DNA of 21,046 nucleotides from JAMOQA01 sp964420365 (GTDB lineage Bacteria > Acidobacteriota > Polarisedimenticolia > J045), in NCBI GenBank assembly GCA_964420365.1, contig CAYQTA010000040.1, positions 1-21,046 of the forward strand, given 5' to 3'. Shown here one piece after another: positions 15,010 through 21,046 of the stretch; positions within the stretch are counted from its first letter, which is position 1; every line of letters begins with the position of its first letter. The notes beneath the pieces were generated by a model. That model was not told the origin of the DNA. It searched no databases and saw nothing but the letters and a program-made list of their open reading frames with translations. The position numbers and the translations under genes were made by a program.

Positions 15010-15342
15010 ATGAAGGAACGGACGAGCGGCGAGAGGAGGACCCTGACCCGGCAGGACGAGACCGTCCGGCGGCTGCGCCCGGTGGACGGGTTCGTCGTGG
15101 GCGGGGACGCGGCCTGGGAGTCCGGGCAGAACCTCTGGCTCCTGCTGTCCCGTCCCGGGGAACGGCTGATCGACTTCTTCCTCGAGGACGAGGACCTGGC
15201 CGGCTCTCCCGACCCGGTTCCCTGCGCCTGTGCCGGCGTGCTGCCCGACGGCACCGTCCTGATCGGGGAGGTGGACTGGGAGATGGACAGGTTCCTGTCC
15301 GAGCTGCTCGACGAGCAGGAGATGGACGGGCGGCGGGCGTGA
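15010..15342 (+). CDS. Small acidic protein, first gene under the sigma-54 promoter
   Basis: This 110-residue cytoplasmic protein has no recognised family. It starts with a charged, Arg-rich segment (residues 1-25), then has a predicted alpha/beta middle with WLLLSRPGERLIDFFLEDEDLAG. A CAC pair of cysteines (about residues 72-74) is followed by GVLPDGTVLIGEVDWEMDRFLSELLDEQEMDG. The acidic second half and the small size suggest a protein-binding role rather than an enzyme. The ATG at 15010 has AGGGAG (14999-15004) five bases upstream, which fixes the start. It is the first gene 32 bases downstream of the predicted sigma-54 start site, so its expression should follow activation by the adjacent NtrC-type regulator. 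Confidence 0.72.
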   Translation: MKERTSGERRTLTRQDETVRRLRPVDGFVVGGDAAWESGQNLWLLLSRPGERLIDFFLEDEDLAGSPDPVPCACAGVLPDGTVLIGEVDWEMDRFLSELLDEQEMDGRRA

Positions 15343-15379
15343 CCCGCCGGTGACCGGGCGTCCGAGGAGCGAGGGGATC

Positions 15380-15628
15380 ATGAGCGAGCTTTCGACGATC
15401 ACGATGGAGAACGAGGAAACCACCGGGACCGGGATCGGTCTGACCGCGGAGATCCGCGAGGAGCTGGACCGGCTCGAGGAACGGGTTCGGGCGCGGGTAC
15501 TCCACGCCTCGGTGGACGAGACGGCGCGCCCCGTGCCGCTTCGGTTCCGTGGCCAGGTGATCCTGGCCCGGCCGATCGACACCCGGAGGTTCGTCATCGC
15601 GATGGCGCCCTACCTCTGCATGAACTGA
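15380..15628 (+). CDS. Small hypothetical protein, second gene of the sigma-54 operon
   Basis: This 82-residue protein has no recognised family. The N-terminal 30 residues are Ser/Thr/Glu-rich (SELSTITMENEETTGTGIG). A short amphipathic helix follows (TAEIREELDRLEERVRARVL), then a beta-like C-terminus, VPLRFRGQVILARP...RRFVIAMAPYLCMN, with a single near-terminal cysteine. The ATG at 15380 has GAGGGG five bases upstream; a GTG at 15350 in the same frame has no good ribosome-binding site. It lies 37 bases after the first small gene and 24 before the histidine-kinase-like gene, so the three are probably one transcript. Confidence 0.68.
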   Translation: MSELSTITMENEETTGTGIGLTAEIREELDRLEERVRARVLHASVDETARPVPLRFRGQVILARPIDTRRFVIAMAPYLCMN

Positions 15629-15652
15629 CCGGGGGCGCCCGGGAGTCCGACC

Positions 15653-16333
15653 ATGGCCGAGGGGCTGCTGGAACGCACCGTCGCACCGCGGGGAGCGGAG
15701 CTCCTCTGGGCCGACCTCGCCGCCCACGCCGCCCACGACCTGAACAACCACCTGACATCGGTCCTCGGGAAGTCCGAGATCGCCCTGATGTCACCGGACC
15801 CGGCCCGGTGGCAGCGGGGGCTCGAGGAGGTCCTCGAGGCGGGCCAGCAGGCCCGTTCCCTGGTGGCCGATCTCCAGCGCCTCGCGCGGTGGCAGCTCGG
15901 CGCGGAGGGTGGTGTTCCCGCGCCGGACCTGCTGGGTCTCGTCGTCCGCCTCGCCGGCCGCCGAGCCCGCCGCGCGGGCGTCACCCTCGAGATGAGCGGC
16001 ACCGGCTCCCTCGCCGATTCGCGCCTCGCCGCGCGGTTCGCCCTCGTCACGTGGCGGCTGGTCGAGCGGGCTCTCCTCGCCCTCGAGGCGGGGACGGATG
16101 CCGAGCTTCCTCCCTGGCGCCTCGAGGCGACCGCCGGACCGGGCACCGACTGCGCGATCACGCTCCATCACCCGGGCGGCCCGGCCGTGCTGCCGGGCCT
16201 TCTCGAGGCGGCGGAGGCGCTCGAGGGCGCCGGCGAGCCGCCCGCCGACTGGGCCGCCGTCGTCGAGCTCTGCCGCGACCTCGGGGCCACCCTCGCCCCC
16301 GGTGATCACGGTTTCCACCTGCGCATGGTGTAG
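15653..16333 (+). CDS. Degenerate histidine-kinase-like protein, possible phosphotransferase
   Basis: This 226-residue soluble protein starts with a histidine-kinase dimerisation/phospho-acceptor helix: AHAAHDLNNHLTSVLGKSEIAL, with H28 in the usual H-box place. The second helix is about residues 52-85. The rest (about 90-226) has the layout of a HATPase domain, ending in a typical LCRDLGATLAPGDHGFHLRMV tail. However, the N box is gone (RLVERALLALEAG instead of NLLxNA) and no DxGxG is visible. A dimerisation helix plus a dead ATPase-like domain is the architecture of Spo0B and ChpT, which pass phosphate between receivers. ATG 15653 has GGGAG seven bases upstream. Alternatively it could be a pseudokinase. 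Confidence 0.75.
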   Translation: MAEGLLERTVAPRGAELLWADLAAHAAHDLNNHLTSVLGKSEIALMSPDPARWQRGLEEVLEAGQQARSLVADLQRLARWQLGAEGGVPAPDLLGLVVRLAGRRARRAGVTLEMSGTGSLADSRLAARFALVTWRLVERALLALEAGTDAELPPWRLEATAGPGTDCAITLHHPGGPAVLPGLLEAAEALEGAGEPPADWAAVVELCRDLGATLAPGDHGFHLRMV

Positions 16334-16451
16334 GGAGGTTTCCCGGTCCGCACCCGGGACGGCCGAACGACAGTCCCCGTTCCCGCCCGCCATGGTCCCG
16401 CGAAGTTCTCGGCAGGAGGCCGGCGTCCGGCCGAGCGGGTGCGAGTCGCGG

Positions 16452-17507
16452 TCACGCGTATCCGCGGTGGCGGTGCGAGGCCACGACCCCGGCGAACGCC
16501 AGGAAAACGAGGATCGTCGCCAGGACCCCGGGTGGGAGCACCGGGGCGCCGTCCGGGGTGATCGGGAGGGGGAGGACGAGGGCGACCAGCAGGTTGACGA
16601 GGGCGTGGACACCGGCGACCAGCCAGAGGTTCCGGGAGACCTCGAGGAGGGTACCGAGGAGGGTTCCCATCGCGAGCACCCACAGCAGTTCTCCCTGCTG
16701 GGCCGCGAGCGTCCGCGCGGGGTCGAGGTGCTCGAGCGTGAAGGCACCGGAGACGAGAAGGATACCGGTCACGCGGACGGCCCGTCCCTCGGGAAAGCCG
16801 GCCTGGAGCAGCAGGCGGATCACCGTCACCTGGACGATGCCCCGGTACCACGTTTCCTCGGCGAGCCCCCGGGCGACCTGGGCCAGCGTCACGGTGGCGA
16901 GGAGGGCCGGGGGACGGGGAAGCCATCCCCAGGGAGCGCCGGCGAGGAGAGCGGCGCTCCAGGCGACGAGGCCCGTGCCCGCCACGGAGGCGGCGAGCAG
17001 GAGGAACGCCGCGGGGAGGCGCCCGGGGCGCATCACGGCGTGGATTCGCGCCCAGGACTGCCGGAGGACGAAGGCGCCGAACAGGCCGACGGCGAGCAGA
17101 CCGAGGGCGGAGAGCCCGCGAAACGCCGCGTCGGCGAGGCGGGGATCGGGAAACGCCGCGACCAGCCGGTCGAGGATCGGCTCGAGAACCGGCCCCGTCA
17201 CCCACTTCTCGAGGAGGAGGACGAAGACCAGCGGCAGGACCTGGGGAAGCGTCAGCCGGTGAGGAGCCCGGAGGGACGTGAACCGGTCCCGCCCCTCCCG
17301 TCGCGCCCAGAGCACGGCGAGTCCCGCCAGGAGGGCGCCCGCGAACAGGAGGCTGTCGAACGGTGCAGGGAGTCCCGGCAGCCGGGGAGTCGACTCGTGG
17401 AAGGAACGGATCAACCCGGAGGTGAACAGGGCCGCCGCGACGAGCCCGGCGAGGGCGTACGAGGCCGTGGACGAGCCCGGCCGGTCGGTGGTGGGGGAGA
17501 CGCTCAC
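16452..17507 (-). CDS. CPBP-family intramembrane metalloprotease
   Basis: This 351-residue polytopic membrane protein has about eight hydrophobic helices. The CPBP (CAAX protease/bacteriocin-processing, Abi) motifs are all present: EETWYRG (E217, E218, R222), FxxxH as FTLEH (F256-H260) and HxxxN as HALVN (H301-N305). These residues form the glutamate/histidine active site in the family. Substrates of bacterial members are rarely known. I chose GTG 17507, which gives a sensible N-terminus before the first helix (about residue 15); it has no ribosome-binding site, so the start is uncertain. The gene begins 44 bases after the tRNA-Sec 3' end on the same strand and may share its transcript. It converges with the histidine-kinase-like gene across a 118-bp gap holding only a short GGCCGG/CCGGCC hairpin at 16418-16432. 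Confidence 0.87.
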   Translation of the reverse strand: MSVSPTTDRPGSSTASYALAGLVAAALFTSGLIRSFHESTPRLPGLPAPFDSLLFAGALLAGLAVLWARREGRDRFTSLRAPHRLTLPQVLPLVFVLLLEKWVTGPVLEPILDRLVAAFPDPRLADAAFRGLSALGLLAVGLFGAFVLRQSWARIHAVMRPGRLPAAFLLLAASVAGTGLVAWSAALLAGAPWGWLPRPPALLATVTLAQVARGLAEETWYRGIVQVTVIRLLLQAGFPEGRAVRVTGILLVSGAFTLEHLDPARTLAAQQGELLWVLAMGTLLGTLLEVSRNLWLVAGVHALVNLLVALVLPLPITPDGAPVLPPGVLATILVFLAFAGVVASHRHRGYA

Positions 17508-17551
17508 GGGGGGAATGTCGGGCCCGGCGGGGACCGGGACAACCGGGCAGA

Positions 17552-17651
17552 TGGCGGAAGCGCGTGGGAATCGAACCCACCCCCCGCCGGCTCGACCGGC
17601 GGGGCGACCGGTTTTGAAGACCGGGAGGGCCACCAGGCCCCGTTCGCTTCC
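17552..17651 (-). tRNA. selC: tRNA-Sec (anticodon TCA)
   Basis: Read on the minus strand, this is a 100-nt tRNA including an encoded CCA. It has all marks of a bacterial selenocysteine tRNA. It begins GGAAGCG, has a long D stem closed by a four-base loop (TGGT), and an anticodon loop CTTCAAA with TCA. A large variable arm has a nine-base-pair stem (CCCCGCCGG with CCGGCGGGG). The T arm is GTGGG-TTCGATT-CCCAC and the discriminator base is G before CCA. The acceptor/T arms follow the 8+5 plan, though the eighth acceptor pair is A-G rather than a normal pair. It decodes UGA as selenocysteine, which implies selA, selB and selD elsewhere in the genome. TATGCT at 17696-17691 may be its -10 box. Confidence 0.96.
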
Positions 17652-17732
17652 GTCCGTGCCCTGCCCCGACCGCCAAGGGGCCAGGAGAAGAGCATAGCAG
17701 AGCCGCCGCGGCCCGCCCGGAGGACAGGGCGC

Positions 17733-17761
17733 TTTACGCCGTCGGCCCGGGAGGATACACT
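17733..17761 (+). promoter_or_regulatory. Probable sigma-70-type promoter of the RRM gene
   Basis: TTTACG (17733-17738), exactly 17 bases, then TACACT (17756-17761; four of six to TATAAT). Transcription would start near 17768, giving a leader of about 83 bases before ATG 17851. Confidence 0.5.
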
Positions 17762-17814
17762 CCCCCTTCCCCATTCCGGCGGGCCACGGGCCCGCGCGAA
17801 CCAGCAACCCGGCT

Positions 17815-17831
17815 GGGGCGCCCGGCGCCCC
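17815..17831 (+). promoter_or_regulatory. Leader hairpin before the RRM start codon
   Basis: GGGGCGC-CCG-GCGCCCC, seven perfect pairs with a three-base loop, ending 19 bases before ATG 17851. The start codon lacks a good ribosome-binding site (only GAGAGAG about 14 bases upstream). Structure in this leader could therefore control translation, perhaps through the RNA-binding product itself. This last point is inference. Confidence 0.4.
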
Positions 17832-17850
17832 GCGAGAGAGTCCCCCCCTG

Positions 17851-18387
17851 ATGGGCAAGCGTCTTTTCGTCGGCAACCTTCCCTACGAGGCGACAGGCGA
17901 GCAGCTCCGCGAGGTCTTCGGCCGCCACGGCCGGGTGACCGACGTGCACCTGGTGATGGACCGGGAGACCGGTCGTCCCCGCGGCTTCGCCTTCGTGTCC
18001 TACGCGACGGACGAGGAGGCGGCCGCCGCGGTCGCCGCCCTGGACGGCGCCGATTTCGGTGGCCGGAAGCTCGTCGTCAACGAGGCCCGGGAACGCGGCA
18101 GCGGCCCGCCGCCCGGGGGCGCTCGCCCCGGTGGCGGTTCCCGGGGCGGTGGCGGTCCCCGGGGTGGTGGCGGTCCCCGGCCCCAGGGGCCCCGGCCCGG
18201 TGGCTTCCGGCCCGGCCCCGCTCCGCCCGTCGACCTGCCACCCGCCCACGAGGAGCGGCGCCGCACGCGGAAAAAGCACGGGCCCCAGAGGGAGCGCGCA
18301 CCGAAGCCCCGCTGGCGCGAGGAGGAGGACGACCTGCCCGGCGGGAACTGGCGCCAGTGGCTGAACGAGCTGGACGAGGACGAGTGA
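17851..18387 (+). CDS. RRM-domain RNA-binding protein with Gly/Arg-rich tail
   Basis: This 178-residue protein begins with one RNA recognition motif (residues 3-80). RNP2 is LFVGNL (5-10) and RNP1 is RGFAFVSY, with the aromatic residues expected to stack on RNA bases. A low-complexity tail of about 85-145 follows, with GGG(S/P)RG repeats and PRP/PGG runs like the RGG tails of cold-inducible or glycine-rich RNA-binding proteins. It ends with a basic stretch (ERRRTRKKHGPQRERAPKPRWR) and an acidic C-terminus. Single-RRM proteins of this kind are known in cyanobacteria and other bacteria, often cold-regulated. The stop overlaps the next gene's GTG (GTGA), so the nuclease-like protein is co-translated. 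Confidence 0.92.
   Translation: MGKRLFVGNLPYEATGEQLREVFGRHGRVTDVHLVMDRETGRPRGFAFVSYATDEEAAAAVAALDGADFGGRKLVVNEARERGSGPPPGGARPGGGSRGGGGPRGGGGPRPQGPRPGGFRPGPAPPVDLPPAHEERRRTRKKHGPQRERAPKPRWREEEDDLPGGNWRQWLNELDEDE
18130..18183 (+). repeat. Three 18-bp tandem repeats in the RRM gene
   Basis: Three in-frame copies of an 18-base unit starting GGTGGCGGT; copies two and three differ only in the last few bases. They encode GGGSRG, GGGPRG and GGGPRP. The near-identity at DNA level suggests recent expansion or slippage, so the tail length may vary between strains. Confidence 0.85.
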
Positions 18388-19199
18388 CGGCCGGGAGACG
18401 GGCGTTCCTCGCCGTCGCCGCGGTCCTGCTCGTCGCCTGCCTGCCCGCGGTGCCCTCCGGGGCGCGACGGGTTTCCCTCGTCCGGGTCGTCGACGGGGAC
18501 ACGATCGTCGTCCGGGACGGGGACCGGAACGTTACCGTGCGCCTGGCCGGAATCGACACCCCGGAGCTCCATCACCCGGCCTGTCGTCCCCAGTACCTGG
18601 CCCTCGAGGCCCGGGACCGGCTGGCCGACCTCCTCGGTGCCGGCCCGGTGCTCGTCGTGCCGGACCGGGGCCGGGAGCGACGCGACCGGTACGGGCGCCT
18701 CGTGGCCTACGTCGAGACCGTCGATGGAACCGATGCCGGTGCCGTCCTCCTTCGTGAAGGGCTGGCCCGGGTCTACCGGAAGTTTCGCGTCTCCCGGCGG
18801 GAACGGTACCTCGCCCTCGAGGAGGAGGCCCGGCGGGCCGGTCGGGGCCTGTGGGCCGAGGGAGGGCTCGCCGAGGTCCGCTGGCTGCTCGACCAGGGCG
18901 AGCGCGGCATCCGGGTCCTGCCGATGACCGGGTGGCGTTACGCCGTGCTGGTTTCCGGGTGGGTCCGGGCCGGGGTCGCCGGCCGCGCCCTCACCGATGC
19001 CCTCTGGGCGGCGCGGCGGGCGCTCGGGGCCCGGTGGCACCGGGAGCACGGGCGCCGGGGAGGGGAGGACCCGGAGGAGATCCTCCGGAACGCGGGGTTC
19101 CAACCCCTTCCGGGCCGGGCCCTGGTTTCGCCGGGACCATCGCCCCGGGAAGCTCCAGGTCGAGCTCCTCGAAGGCCTCGTCGAGCCCGCGGCCACTGA
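18384..19199 (+). CDS. Thermonuclease-like (SNase) lipoprotein
   Basis: This 271-residue protein starts at a GTG overlapping the RRM stop. The N-terminus is a lipoprotein-type signal (lipobox L-V-A-C with C19), so it should be exported and anchored. Residues 28-165 are a staphylococcal-nuclease fold. The segments are RVVDGDTIVV (34-43), VRLAGIDTPE (52-61) with the expected Arg, Asp and Glu, DRYGRLVAYV (101-110), LLREGLARVY and RRAGRGLW. The active-site acids and arginines seem present, so it probably cuts DNA or RNA. Residues about 165-240 are an extra domain I do not recognise. From about 19106 the third-codon-position bias breaks down, so the last 30 residues are probably readthrough past a lost stop. 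It overlaps the opposing TPR gene by 209 bp. Confidence 0.88.
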   Translation: MTAGRRAFLAVAAVLLVACLPAVPSGARRVSLVRVVDGDTIVVRDGDRNVTVRLAGIDTPELHHPACRPQYLALEARDRLADLLGAGPVLVVPDRGRERRDRYGRLVAYVETVDGTDAGAVLLREGLARVYRKFRVSRRERYLALEEEARRAGRGLWAEGGLAEVRWLLDQGERGIRVLPMTGWRYAVLVSGWVRAGVAGRALTDALWAARRALGARWHREHGRRGGEDPEEILRNAGFQPLPGRALVSPGPSPREAPGRAPRRPRRARGH

Positions 19200-21046
19200 C
19201 GCCCGAACCGTCGAGCGAGTCGAGGCCGGCCTGCAGGGCGTCGGCCCGCGGCGAAAAGACCGCGTCGAGGAAGGCGACGGCCAGGCCCGCCACCGGGTCG
19301 GCCGGGGGAGGAGCGCACGGGGCGGGGCGCGCCGCCGGCCGCGCCGGGCGGCGTCCCTCCCGGTCGTCCCGCGGGGGTGCCGGGGGACGACCGCAGCCGA
19401 TCACCCGGCCGCCCGGGCCCAGGAGGCATGGCTGCCCGCCGGAGACTGCCAGCCGGAAGGGGCTGGTCCTTTCCGCCACGAGCCGGGGCGAGGCGAGGGC
19501 GCGGGAGAGCGCCGCCGCCGCGATCCCGGGAGCGGTGCCGGCGGGCGGAACCACCGGGAGCGGAACGTCGAGCCGGCGGAAGAGCGCCGGGTCGTCCGCG
19601 AGGGTCTTCACCAGGTGATGTGCCGCTTCCCCCGGCTTCCCGAGGGCGAGGGCCGCCTGGCCCGCACGGAGGTGGACCCGGGCGCGGAGGAGGCGCTCCG
19701 CCCGCGGCAGGTCGGCCAGGGCGTGCCGGGCGGCTTCCCGGCATTCGCGCCAACGCCCGGCGAGGGCGAGGGCTTCCGTCTCGAGCACGGCGAGCCATGC
19801 CCGGCGGAGCTCCGGGGGGGCCGGGTCCCGCGGCTCGGGCGGCGCGGCCCGCAGTTCCCGCACGAGGGCCAGGGTCGGCCCGGCGCCGAGGAGAGCGACC
19901 GCGTCGGGCAGGAGCCAGGAGGGCCCCGCCAGGAACGGACGGAGCCGTTCCCGGGCGGTTCGCTGCGGGCGGAGTCCGCCCCGCGCCAGGAGGGGGAGGG
20001 TACGACGGGCCAGCCACCAGGCCCGGAGCCGGTCCCGGGCCGCGGCGGCGAGCAGGCGGGGCCCCGCCCGCCACCCGGAGACCGCCCGGACCTCGGAGCA
20101 GCGGGCGGCGCGGGCCCGGTGGGCGGCGGCGCCGAGCAGGAAGAGGGCCGAGTTGACGGAGCCCTCGTTGCCGGACCAGTGGGAAGTCCGGTCCGGTTCC
20201 GCGAGCGCCCGTTCCACCGCCTCGACCGCCCGGTCCGCGTCGCCGCCCGCCAGGAGCAGGCCGGCGGCCGCGGCGAGGGCTCCCGACCGGTGGGCCTGCC
20301 GGAGGACCGGGGGAAAGCGGCGCGCGCGGCGGAGCATCCGCCGGGCCGCGTCGAGCGCCTCGGGAAGCCGGCCCTCGAGGGTGTACAGCTCGACCAGGTC
20401 CTGCCACGGGTTGGTCTCCACGTCCCCCATCTCGGCTGCCTCGAGGAACCACTGCTCCGCGTCCTCGTAGCGTCCGACCTCGACGGCCGCCGATGCCGCG
20501 TTCCGGAGGGGCAGGTCCAGGGGCAGGCCGAGCTCGCGGACACGGGCGAGCAGCTCCCGGCAGGCGGGCCAGCCGTCGATGGCGCACAGCCCGTTCCGGG
20601 CGACCAGCTCGTCGAACACGCGGCCGGTGGCGATCGCCCGCTCGGCGGCCGCCCGGGCCTCGTCCAGGCGGCCGAGCTTCATCAGGGGCCAGACGTCCCG
20701 GTACCAGGCGTCGGGTTCGTACCGTTCCCGCAGTTCCCGCTGCACGTCGAGCTGCTCCCCGTAGCGGCCGAGGTTCCCGAGGCAGCGGGCCAGGTCCCGC
20801 AGCAGCTCGCGGTGCAGCCGCTCGCGACCGGGCGGAGGATCGCCGTTCCGGTCCTCGAGGAGCTTCCGGGCCCGGCGGTAGTGGTGAAGGGCGAGGGCCA
20901 CGTTGCCCTCTCCCTCCTGGAGCGCGACGGCGAGCACGTATTCCCCCACCGGGGAATCCGGGTCGATCCGGAGGATACGGACGGCGAGCTCCCGGGCCCG
21001 CACCCACCGCTCGCGGTCGAGCGCCTGGAGCGCCTGCTGCTCGAGC
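18991..21046 (-). CDS. Large TPR-repeat protein, 5' end outside the window
   Basis: The open frame enters from the right edge and gives about 685 residues; its N-terminus is not seen. It is almost wholly helical repeats of the TPR type, for example ALALHHYRRARKLLEDR, LARCLGNLGRYGEQLDVQRELRERY, MKLGRLDEARAAAERAIATG and AAEVGRY-like repeats through about residue 540. A less ordered Pro/Arg-rich region follows, then a short helical end (GLDEAFEELDLELPGAMVP). Such proteins act as scaffolds; no enzyme motif is visible. After about position 19130 (reading leftwards) the codon bias is lost and the sequence becomes Pro/Gly-rich, so the last 46 or so residues are likely an overrun into the opposing nuclease gene. 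Partners are unknown. Confidence 0.8.
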   Translation of the reverse strand, partial: LEQQALQALDRERWVRARELAVRILRIDPDSPVGEYVLAVALQEGEGNVALALHHYRRARKLLEDRNGDPPPGRERLHRELLRDLARCLGNLGRYGEQLDVQRELRERYEPDAWYRDVWPLMKLGRLDEARAAAERAIATGRVFDELVARNGLCAIDGWPACRELLARVRELGLPLDLPLRNAASAAVEVGRYEDAEQWFLEAAEMGDVETNPWQDLVELYTLEGRLPEALDAARRMLRRARRFPPVLRQAHRSGALAAAAGLLLAGGDADRAVEAVERALAEPDRTSHWSGNEGSVNSALFLLGAAAHRARAARCSEVRAVSGWRAGPRLLAAAARDRLRAWWLARRTLPLLARGGLRPQRTARERLRPFLAGPSWLLPDAVALLGAGPTLALVRELRAAPPEPRDPAPPELRRAWLAVLETEALALAGRWRECREAARHALADLPRAERLLRARVHLRAGQAALALGKPGEAAHHLVKTLADDPALFRRLDVPLPVVPPAGTAPGIAAAALSRALASPRLVAERTSPFRLAVSGGQPCLLGPGGRVIGCGRPPAPPRDDREGRRPARPAARPAPCAPPPADPVAGLAVAFLDAVFSPRADALQAGLDSLDGSGVSGRGLDEAFEELDLELPGAMVPAKPGPGPEGVGTPRSGGSPPGPPLPGARAPGATGPRAPAAPPRGHR

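Noticed and set aside
15380..16333. The TGA at 15626-15628 as a selenocysteine codon joining the 82-residue protein to the kinase-like gene, which is in the same frame
   Set aside because: Tempting because the genome has tRNA-Sec and a hairpin (CCGGG-GGCG-CCCGG) follows at once. But the hairpin is too close and too small for a bacterial SECIS, no cysteine-containing homologue is known to me, and the downstream gene has its own ATG with GGGAG at correct spacing.
16334..16451. Possible small gene between the convergent kinase-like and protease genes
   Set aside because: Only 118 bp, with no start codon plus ribosome-binding site giving a sensible product; just a weak GGCCGG/CCGGCC hairpin is present.
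17278..17697. Open frames running across the tRNA-Sec gene
   Set aside because: They cover a structured RNA gene and the start of the protease on the other strand, and show no family features.
18130..18183. CRISPR-like array
   Set aside because: The 18-base units are directly adjacent with no spacers and encode in-frame GGG(S/P)RG; it is a coding tandem repeat.
1..21046. Insertion sequences, prophage or toxin-antitoxin modules
   Set aside because: No transposase, integrase, terminal repeats or toxin-antitoxin pair was recognised, and codon use is uniform across the window.

Overview
The window is very GC-rich, with G or C at nearly every third codon position. It looks like chromosomal DNA of a Gram-negative-type bacterium. 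A Hanks-type Ser/Thr kinase with PEGA-like tails, secreted TPR/propeller proteins, sigma-54 control and a selenocysteine tRNA together suggest Planctomycetota, or a similarly GC-rich phylum rich in such kinases (Myxococcota, Acidobacteriota). No marker here fixes the taxon; this is inference.

Positions 1-6128 (+) are an energy block. The 3' end of nuoL is followed by nuoM and nuoN (proton-pumping complex I subunits), then only the membrane half of the F-type ATP synthase: an AtpZ/AtpI-like protein, a small AtpI-like protein, and subunits a, c and b. The F1 genes and delta are absent, so the ATP synthase locus is split. A perfect 13-bp hairpin at 6145-6175 separates this operon from a convergent gene for a solo B3/4-domain (PheT-like) protein (6190-6858, -).

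Positions 6956-12605 (+) hold three tightly overlapping genes. They encode a membrane Ser/Thr kinase with a PEGA-like outer region, a secreted TPR plus beta-propeller protein, and a secreted helical-PEGA-PDZ protein. They look like one envelope signalling or scaffold system of unknown purpose.

Positions 12602-16333 (+) are the most unusual part. A sigma-70-like promoter precedes a sensor gene with a PAS-like region and a phospho-accepting histidine but no ATPase domain. It overlaps a gene for a complete NtrC-type sigma-54 activator. Next comes a 331-bp control region with three TGTC...GACA palindromes and a perfect sigma-54 promoter. This drives two small unknown proteins and a protein with a histidine-kinase dimerisation helix and a degenerate ATPase-like domain, resembling Spo0B/ChpT phosphotransferases. 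It may be a self-contained phosphorelay that lacks its own phosphate donor.

Positions 16452-21046 hold a CPBP-family membrane protease (-), a clear tRNA-Sec gene (-), an RRM RNA-binding protein overlapping a thermonuclease-like lipoprotein gene (+), and a large TPR protein (-) that runs off the right edge. The last two genes overlap tail-to-tail by 209 bp.
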